Shown here: in pieces, positions 58,110 through 64,000 of the stretch
How positions within the stretch are numbered: position 1 is the first letter of the stretch
Layout of the letters: every line of letters begins with the position of its first letter
Origin: Imbroritus primus
Lineage (GTDB): Bacteria > Pseudomonadota > Gammaproteobacteria > Burkholderiales > Burkholderiaceae
NCBI GenBank assembly: GCA_000272025.2
Contig: AKCV02000020.1
Span: forward strand, 62,001-126,000
DNA length: 64,000 bases
Reading direction: 5' to 3'
Notes under the pieces: model-generated
What the model saw: the letters and a program-made list of their open reading frames with translations, nothing else
Database searches by the model: none
Told to the model about the DNA's origin: nothing
Program-made: the position numbers and the translations under genes

Positions 58110-58147
58110 TGGGAACGGCGGCGATCAAGCATGATTGAGAGGTTGTG

Positions 58148-59317
58148 ATGCGACACGAAAAAATCACCGGTATGCCACGGGTCGCCATCCGCCTGGCGGC
58201 GGGGTTGTGCGCGCTCGTACTGTCGGGCGCGGCGGCAGCGGATGACATCGACTTGTTCACCGGTGTGCAGCCGAATGGTGGCGAGCCCAACCTGCTGCTG
58301 TTGCTGGACAATGCAGGCGGCTGGAACGCGGATGCTTCCTTCACGTGTCCGCAGGCTGGTGTGGTCTTGCCGATCAACGCCGGAAAGAGCGTCGGCTTCG
58401 AACAGTGCGCGCTGCATAGCGCCGTCAATTCCATCGCGACGCAGCCCACCCTGCTGGGCAAAGTGCGCATGGGCATGATGATGTTCGGCACGTCCACGAA
58501 CAACGGCGCCAAGTTTCGCTATCCGGCGACGCCGCCGAGCCCCCTGCCATTGATGGATGCAAACGGCATCAGCGCCTTCCAGAGCGTGATCCGCTCCATC
58601 GACCGCAACGTCGACGGTACTGGCAATGCGCAGGTCGCGGGCGGCATGCAGGAAGCGTGGGCGTTCTTCTCCGGCAACCGTGGGATCTCCGGCACGCAGT
58701 ACTCCACGCCGATCCTCGACTCCTGCCAGCGCAACTTCGTCATTTTTCTCGCCAATGCCACCAACAGCGGCAAGCCAAACGATTCGGGCCAGGTTGCCAA
58801 GGTCCAGCCGCTGATCGATGCGGGCGCGAACACGGCGCAGCAGAAGGAAATCGTCATCAGCCCCAATAAATACCAGTCCAGCTGGGGTGACGAGTGGGCG
58901 CGCTTCATGTATCAGACCGATATCCTGAAGAACGACGCCAACCGCCAGAACATCATCACCTACACCATCGCGGTCACGGACGGCAGCAATCCTGAATATG
59001 TGCGGCTCGTACAGAGCATGGCCACGAATGGCGGCGGCAAATCGTTTGTCGTCCAGAACGGCGACGTCAGCGGCCTGGCGTCTGCGCTATTGCAGATCCT
59101 CAATGAAGTGCAGGCCGTCAACAGCGTGTTCGCCTCCGTCAGCTTGCCGGTCAGCGTCAACAGCCAGGGCACCTATCTCAACCAGGTGTACATCGGCATG
59201 TTCCGACCGGATGCCACGGCCTCGCCGCGCTGGCAGGGTAACCTCAAGCAGTACAAGCTGGGGTACGACGATCGAATGAGCTCGTGCTGCAGGATGCCAA
59301 GAACCAACCTGCCCTGA
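58148..59317 (+). CDS. pilY1: PilY1, N-terminal fragment (frameshifted)
   Basis: The first 389 residues of PilY1, the pilus-tip adhesin and regulator. A signal peptide ends near GAAAA-DDIDLF. The rest is von Willebrand A-like (NLLLLLDNAGGWN, with the metal-site Asp, and GKVRMGMMMFG). The frame then loses register near 59273: after LKQYKLGYDD it reads RMSSCC and stops at 59317. The expected continuation ELVLQDAKNQPALSG is in another frame from 59278. A single missing base in GATCGAATGAG restores one open frame of about 1050 codons. GTG 58145 is an alternative start. Confidence 0.88.
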   Translation: MRHEKITGMPRVAIRLAAGLCALVLSGAAAADDIDLFTGVQPNGGEPNLLLLLDNAGGWNADASFTCPQAGVVLPINAGKSVGFEQCALHSAVNSIATQPTLLGKVRMGMMMFGTSTNNGAKFRYPATPPSPLPLMDANGISAFQSVIRSIDRNVDGTGNAQVAGGMQEAWAFFSGNRGISGTQYSTPILDSCQRNFVIFLANATNSGKPNDSGQVAKVQPLIDAGANTAQQKEIVISPNKYQSSWGDEWARFMYQTDILKNDANRQNIITYTIAVTDGSNPEYVRLVQSMATNGGGKSFVVQNGDVSGLASALLQILNEVQAVNSVFASVSLPVSVNSQGTYLNQVYIGMFRPDATASPRWQGNLKQYKLGYDDRMSSCCRMPRTNLP

Positions 59318-61302
59318 GCGGTGCCGGAACGGGCTTCCTCTCCGCGAATGCGGTGAGCTTCTGGACTGCGGACCGTTACACAGGTTCGCCAAAGGACGGC
59401 CCGTTCGCCTTTACCACCTCATACTCCACCAGCCTCGTGCCGAGCTGGCCGACGAACGGATACTGGGTGAACAGCCCTGCCAGTACTGGCGGCGCGTTCG
59501 ATGCGCCAGACGGCGAGGTGGTCGAGAAAGGTGGCGCTGCGCAAATGCTGCGCGCCCAGCTCCTGACCTCGCAGGCTGGCCGCCAGTTGTATACCTGCAA
59601 CGGTGTGGGAACTTGTCCGACAGGCGGTCCCATGCCCGCCTTCGACACCGCTAACAGCTGGCTCACCGGTACCAATGGCCAGGCGGCCATGAACATTACG
59701 GCAGCCAACGCGAGCAAGCTGGTGAACTGGGTCCGCGGCGCGGACAACAACAGCAATGAACAGCAACTGGGGCCGGGCTCTCCCGTGACCGTGCGCCCCT
59801 CCATTCATGGCGATGTGCTCCATTCCCGGCCAGCCGTGGTTAACTATGGTGGATCCACCGGTGTGGTGGTGTTCTATGGGGCCAACGACGGCGTCTTCCG
59901 CGCGATCAACGGCAACCAGACCCAGGGTATCGGTACGGTACGCCCTGGAGGCGAGTTGTGGGGCTTTATTGCGCCCGAGTTCCACGGCCGGTTGAAACGG
60001 CTGTTCGATAACAGCCCGCAGTTGAAGCTCGCCAAGACACCGAGCGGCATCATCCCGGCCCCGCTGCCCAAGGAATATTTTTTCGACGGCGCTACATCGG
60101 TCTACCAGGACACGCGCGATCCCGCCAATCCCAAGGTTTATCTCTATCTGACGGCACGGCGCGGCGGCGCATTGATTTATGCGCTCGATGTCACCAACCC
60201 GACCGCACCGCGTTTCCTTTGGAAGAAAAGCAAGACCGAGATCCCCGAGCTGGGCCAGACATGGTCCCAGCCGAAAATCATCCAGGTCAGGGGGCACTCG
60301 CGGCCGGTCCTGGTGATGGGCGCTGGCTACGATACCGCTGAAGACAGCGATCCTGCACCGGGGACCAACACCGAAGGGCGTGGCATTGTGGTGCTTGATG
60401 CAGTGAACGGCAACGTGGTGTGGGCCGGCCTGAAATCGTGCAGTGGCGTCTCGGGCGGCACGTGTCTGCCGGTGTCGACCATGGACCGTGCCATCGCCGC
60501 CGACATCAGCGTACTGGACCGCAACGGCGACGGCTATGTCGAGCGCTTCTATGCCGCCGATGTGGGCGGCAACATCTGGCGTGTCGACCTCGAGCATGGC
60601 ACCAGCAATGCACCGGCGACCTGGAGCGTGGCGCGGCTGGCCACGCTGGGTGGCACGGGCAACGCTGCCCGGAAGTTCCTGTATCCGCCGGATGTCGTCG
60701 CGACCGGCGCATTCGATGCCGTGATTGCCGGCTCGGGCGACCGTGAGCATCCACTGCATTCCTACTCCACCACGCCCGGCACCGCCTACAACGTGGTGAA
60801 CCGGCTCTATATGCTGCGCGACCCGCATACCACGACTGCCATGCCTTCGACGTGGGTGCCATTCACGGAGGCTGATCTGTTCGATGCCACGAATGCACTC
60901 TACGATGGCTCGAAGCAAGGCTACTACGTGACCCTCACCAACCAGGGCGAGAAGGTCGTGAACGCACCGTTGACTGTCAGCGGTATTACGTACTTCGGGA
61001 CGAATACCCCGACCGCGCCAGCACCAGGGGTATGCTTCCCCGACCTCGGGACCTCGCGCGGCTACCGCATCAGCTTCCTGACCGGGGCAGGCAAGACGGA
61101 CGAGCGTGCTGTGGTGTTCGACCGTACGGTGGGCCTGCCGCCTTCGCCGGTATTCGGTGTCGTGCAGCTCGACAAGGACGGCAAACCGGTTACGGTGCCC
61201 GTAGTCATCGGCGGCGAGAAACCGTTGAATCCGACACCGACGGTCCAGGGGGCGAGCCACCGCAAGCGTACCTATTGGTACATGAATACCGACCGCAAAT
61301 GA
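59284..61302 (+). CDS. pilY1: PilY1, C-terminal beta-propeller fragment (frameshifted)
   Basis: The C-terminal two-thirds of PilY1 (about 672 residues), a seven-bladed beta-propeller. VVFYGANDGVFRAINGNQ, EYFFDGATSVYQDTRDP, and the calcium-binding loop DRNGDGYVE followed by RFYAADVGGNIWRVDLE are diagnostic. On its own it has no signal peptide and no ribosome site at the GTG 59284, so it would not be exported if the frameshift is real. It converges on fumC, 30 bases away. Confidence 0.88.
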   Translation: MLQDAKNQPALSGAGTGFLSANAVSFWTADRYTGSPKDGPFAFTTSYSTSLVPSWPTNGYWVNSPASTGGAFDAPDGEVVEKGGAAQMLRAQLLTSQAGRQLYTCNGVGTCPTGGPMPAFDTANSWLTGTNGQAAMNITAANASKLVNWVRGADNNSNEQQLGPGSPVTVRPSIHGDVLHSRPAVVNYGGSTGVVVFYGANDGVFRAINGNQTQGIGTVRPGGELWGFIAPEFHGRLKRLFDNSPQLKLAKTPSGIIPAPLPKEYFFDGATSVYQDTRDPANPKVYLYLTARRGGALIYALDVTNPTAPRFLWKKSKTEIPELGQTWSQPKIIQVRGHSRPVLVMGAGYDTAEDSDPAPGTNTEGRGIVVLDAVNGNVVWAGLKSCSGVSGGTCLPVSTMDRAIAADISVLDRNGDGYVERFYAADVGGNIWRVDLEHGTSNAPATWSVARLATLGGTGNAARKFLYPPDVVATGAFDAVIAGSGDREHPLHSYSTTPGTAYNVVNRLYMLRDPHTTTAMPSTWVPFTEADLFDATNALYDGSKQGYYVTLTNQGEKVVNAPLTVSGITYFGTNTPTAPAPGVCFPDLGTSRGYRISFLTGAGKTDERAVVFDRTVGLPPSPVFGVVQLDKDGKPVTVPVVIGGEKPLNPTPTVQGASHRKRTYWYMNTDRK

Positions 61303-61332
61303 GCAAGGACCGGCGCAGGCTGGGCTCCTGGC

Positions 61333-62754
61333 TCAGCAGTCGCCGGTCATGTCGGAGGGCACCACCCACTGGTCGAACTGCTTTGCCGTGACATGGCCAG
61401 AGGCCAGCGCGGCGTCGCGTAGCGACAGGCCTTCGCGCATCGCCAGCTTGGCGATCTCCGCCGCCCGGTCGTAGCCGATATGCGGATTGAGCGCCGTGAC
61501 CGGCATCAGCGAGCGCGCCAGCAGTTCAGCGATGCGTGCCCGATCTGCCTCCACGCCCGCCACCATATGCGTGGCGAAGCTGTGTACCGCATCTCCCAGC
61601 AGGCGGATCGACTGCAGCAGGCTATAGGCGATGACCGGCTTGTAGGCATTCAGGTCGAGCGTTCCCAGCCCATTGGCCAGCGTGATCGTGGTGTGGTTGC
61701 CGATGACGCGTGTGCAGACCATCGCCAGCGCTTCGGCCTGGGTAGGGTTGACCTTGCCGGGCATGATCGATGACCCTGGCTCGTTGGCCGGCAGCAACAG
61801 TTCGCCAAGGCCGGCGCGTGGTCCCGAACCCAGCAGCATGAAATCGCGGGCGATCTTCAGCAGCGCTGAGGCGCTGGTATTCAGGGCGCCAGACAGATCC
61901 ACCAGCGCATCGTGCGCCGCCTGCAGGGCAAAGCGGTTGGCGGCCGGAATGAACGTCAGGCCGGTATGTCGCGACAAGGCCGCGGCAAAGGCCGCCGCAA
62001 AGCCTGCAGGCGCATTCAGGCCGGTGCCGACCGCGGTGCCTCCCTGGGGAATCGCCAGCGCCCGCTCCAGCGCCGCGGTGATCCGGGTCCGCGCATCAGC
62101 GGCCTGGGCCGCATAGCCGGAGAATTCCTGGCCCAGTGTCAACGGCACGGCATCTTGCAGGTGGGTACGGCCGACCTTGACGACGTCCGCGAAAGCAGCC
62201 ACCTTGTCTTCAAGGGTTTCCTGCAGATAGGCCAGTGCCGGCAGCAGTGCACCATGGGTTTGCTGCACGGCGGCAATATGCATGGCCGTCGGGAAACTGT
62301 CGTTGGATGACTGGCTCGCATTGACATGATCGTTCGGATGCACCCGCGCGGCACCGGCATTTGCACCTGCACTGGCTTGCAGCAATGCGGCAGCCCGGCG
62401 GGCGATGACCTCATTGAGGTTCATGTTGGTCTGGGTACCCGAGCCCGTTTGCCAGACGACCAGCGGGAATTCCTCCGGCCAGTGCCCGTCGGCGACTTCC
62501 TGGGCCGCAGTCGCGATGCACGCAGCCAGCGCTGGGGGCAGCACGCCAAGCTCTTCGTTGGCTTCGGCGGCGCTGCGCTTGAGCACGGCAAAGGCACGAA
62601 TCAGCTCGTCCGGCATGCGCTCTCCGCCAATGCGGAAATTCTGGCGCGAGCGCTCGGTCTGCGCGCCCCACATGCGTTCGGCCGGGACCTCGACCTCGCC
62701 GAGGCTGTCGCGTTCTGTCCGCGTCGGGCGGAAAGAAGAGTCATCGGGATTCAT
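61333..62754 (-). CDS. fumC: Class II fumarate hydratase
   Basis: A 473-residue fumarase that hydrates fumarate to malate. The superfamily signature GSSIMPGKVNP is present, with TGSGTQTNMNLNEVIARRA and HPNDHVNASQSSNDSFPTAMH forming other parts of the active site. PAERMWGAQTERSRQNFRIGGERMP is typical of FumC rather than aspartase. The ATG at 62754 follows CCGGAG; a start at 62775 is possible. As an iron-independent fumarase it often takes over under oxidative or iron stress. Confidence 0.96.
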   Translation of the reverse strand: MNPDDSSFRPTRTERDSLGEVEVPAERMWGAQTERSRQNFRIGGERMPDELIRAFAVLKRSAAEANEELGVLPPALAACIATAAQEVADGHWPEEFPLVVWQTGSGTQTNMNLNEVIARRAAALLQASAGANAGAARVHPNDHVNASQSSNDSFPTAMHIAAVQQTHGALLPALAYLQETLEDKVAAFADVVKVGRTHLQDAVPLTLGQEFSGYAAQAADARTRITAALERALAIPQGGTAVGTGLNAPAGFAAAFAAALSRHTGLTFIPAANRFALQAAHDALVDLSGALNTSASALLKIARDFMLLGSGPRAGLGELLLPANEPGSSIMPGKVNPTQAEALAMVCTRVIGNHTTITLANGLGTLDLNAYKPVIAYSLLQSIRLLGDAVHSFATHMVAGVEADRARIAELLARSLMPVTALNPHIGYDRAAEIAKLAMREGLSLRDAALASGHVTAKQFDQWVVPSDMTGDC

Positions 62755-62986
62755 GATCGGGCTCCGGAAGGGCAATGGTTCTATTCTGACCCGTTTGGGG
62801 CGTCAAAGTTATCCCTGATCGCGGCATGGGATAACGCGACCGCTACGTCAGGCAGGCGATGCAAGAAACTCAACCGAGCTGATGAGAACACAAGTATGAT
62901 TGCGTGATTGGTTATCTTCCAGCCGCCGCATTGGCGGCCCGTACGGGACGGATGACAGGAAGCTACCGGTATAACTGTCACCAGAG

Positions 62987-64000
62987 ATGGAGCGTCATTT
63001 GACTCCCCGCGACAGACATCTCCGAGCCGCCGAAGAGCTGGTCGGTATCGGCAGTTGGTATTGGGACCTGCGCACACAGCAGGGCACATGGTCGAACGGC
63101 ATGTTCAAGCTGTTCGGCCTGAAGCCCGTTGCCAAGGCGCCGAGCACGGACGAGCTCGCGGGCATGCTGACGCCGCAGAGTTTCGGCCGTGCCCGGAAAA
63201 TGCTCGAACTGCTGGTGGCGCGAGGCATCCCCGCCGATGTTGAAATCGAAGTCATCCACCCCGACGGCGACCACCGTTGGCTGCAGCTGCGCGCCGATAT
63301 CGAACGCGATGCCAATGGCGAACCGGTTGCTGTGCTGGGTGCCGCCCAGGATGTGACCGCGCAGCGCCAGAGCAACGAGCAGTTGCGCCTGCTGCGCCGT
63401 GTCATCCAGTCTGCTGCCTGTGGCATTGTCGTGGCCGATGCCCTCCAAGAAGATCTGCCGCTCGTCTACGTCAATCCTGCTTTCGAGGCCATGACCGGTT
63501 ATCGGGCCGACGAGGTGCTGGGCCGCAATTGCCGTTTCCTCCATTCCACCGAAAGCGGGCAGGCCGCACTCAACGAGGTACGCGCCGCGCTGCGTGAACA
63601 GCGCGAGACACGCGTGCTGCTGCGTAACTTCCGCAAGGACGGCCAGCTGTTCCTCAACCAGTTCCTGCTCTCGCCAGTGCGCAATGCCGAGGGCAAGGTT
63701 ACGCACTACGTCGGCATCCAGGAAGATGTGACCGAGCGTGAAATGGCGCGGCAGCGCGTGGCCGAGCACACCATGACCGATCCGCTTACCAGCCTGCCCA
63801 ACCGCTACCTGCTGATGGATCGCGTAAGCCAGGCCATTGGCGTGAGTGCCGCCGCGCAACAACGTTTCTATTTTGCCCTCTTCAATATCGACCGCTTCAA
63901 GGTCATCAACGAAAGCCTCGGCCATGTCGGTGGTGACAAGGTCTTGCGCCGCATTGCCGAGCGCCTGACGAAGATGGTTGGCCCGGCCGATACTGTCGCC
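62987..64000 (+). CDS. PAS-LOV-GGDEF signalling protein (partial)
   Basis: The first 338 residues are visible; the gene runs off the right edge. Residues 1-125 are a PAS domain (GIGSWYWDLRTQQG, then HRWLQLRADIERDANG). Residues about 130-250 are a LOV domain: Cys182 in GRNCRFLH, Asn214 in NFRKDG, Asn224 in FLNQFLLSPVR and Gln245 in VGIQEDVT match, with identical spacing, the flavin-site residues of plant LOV2 (Cys450, Asn482, Asn492, Gln513). A GGDEF domain begins near 258 (DPLTSLPNRYLLMDR ... FNIDRFKVINESLGH). The GGDEF signature and any EAL domain lie beyond the edge. Ribosome site is weak; TTG 62999 is an alternative start. Confidence 0.92.
   Translation, partial: MERHLTPRDRHLRAAEELVGIGSWYWDLRTQQGTWSNGMFKLFGLKPVAKAPSTDELAGMLTPQSFGRARKMLELLVARGIPADVEIEVIHPDGDHRWLQLRADIERDANGEPVAVLGAAQDVTAQRQSNEQLRLLRRVIQSAACGIVVADALQEDLPLVYVNPAFEAMTGYRADEVLGRNCRFLHSTESGQAALNEVRAALREQRETRVLLRNFRKDGQLFLNQFLLSPVRNAEGKVTHYVGIQEDVTEREMARQRVAEHTMTDPLTSLPNRYLLMDRVSQAIGVSAAAQQRFYFALFNIDRFKVINESLGHVGGDKVLRRIAERLTKMVGPADTVA

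Overview
The window is GC-rich DNA of a beta-proteobacterium. The Burkholderiaceae (Cupriavidus/Ralstonia type) are the best guess. This rests on the gene set and on a repA-parA-parB origin lying next to core-type genes (prfC, fumC, glk, a formaldehyde-detoxification pair), as on the second chromosomes (chromids) or megaplasmids of that family. The taxon and replicon type are inferences from protein families and were not checked by search. I saw no insertion sequence, prophage, CRISPR array, tRNA or rRNA.

Layout. 1-22,900 is alpha-glucan and trehalose metabolism: glgP, a divergent sigma-54 response regulator, then a tightly overlapping operon glgE-treS/maltokinase-glgB-glgX-treZ-malQ-treY. 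Together these can convert trehalose to maltose, maltose-1-phosphate and branched glucan, and convert glucan back to trehalose. A good -24/-12 promoter precedes glgE, beside the sigma-54 regulator gene. 22,900-25,700 is a block of small stress-type proteins on the minus strand (BON, DUF2383-like, glycine-rich membrane protein, a small basic protein broken by a stop codon, PRC-barrel).

26,000-34,700 is the replication and partition region. The genes repA, parA, parB and a KfrA-like coiled-coil zinc-ribbon protein all lie on the minus strand. There are three identical 14-bp palindromes (candidate parS). Upstream of repA lies an array of 17 copies of a 16-bp iteron (consensus CGTACCYRTTTCTGCG) over 1 kb, with two outlying copies. 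A purine permease follows.

34,700-42,000 holds a small lipoprotein, small hypothetical proteins, a second sigma-54 activator without a receiver domain, YihY-type and DUF421 membrane proteins, prfC and a metallophosphoesterase. 42,280-48,500 is an osmoadaptation cluster: a MarR regulator, the N-acetylglutaminylglutamine amide genes (amidotransferase, synthetase, M42 peptidase) and an MscS channel. 48,600-52,600 holds frmA-fghA, phnX and glk.

53,900-61,300 is a minor-pilin operon: a degenerate pilin, pilE, fimT, pilV, pilW, pilX and pilY1, the last split by an apparent one-base frameshift. fumC follows. The window ends inside a PAS-LOV-GGDEF protein whose LOV domain keeps all four flavin-site residues at canonical spacing.

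Points that most deserve a check are the iteron array and parS-like sites, the 14-C run that replaces a conserved stretch of GlgX, the pilY1 frameshift, the nonsense codon in the small basic protein, the sigma-54 promoter, and the LOV-GGDEF protein.
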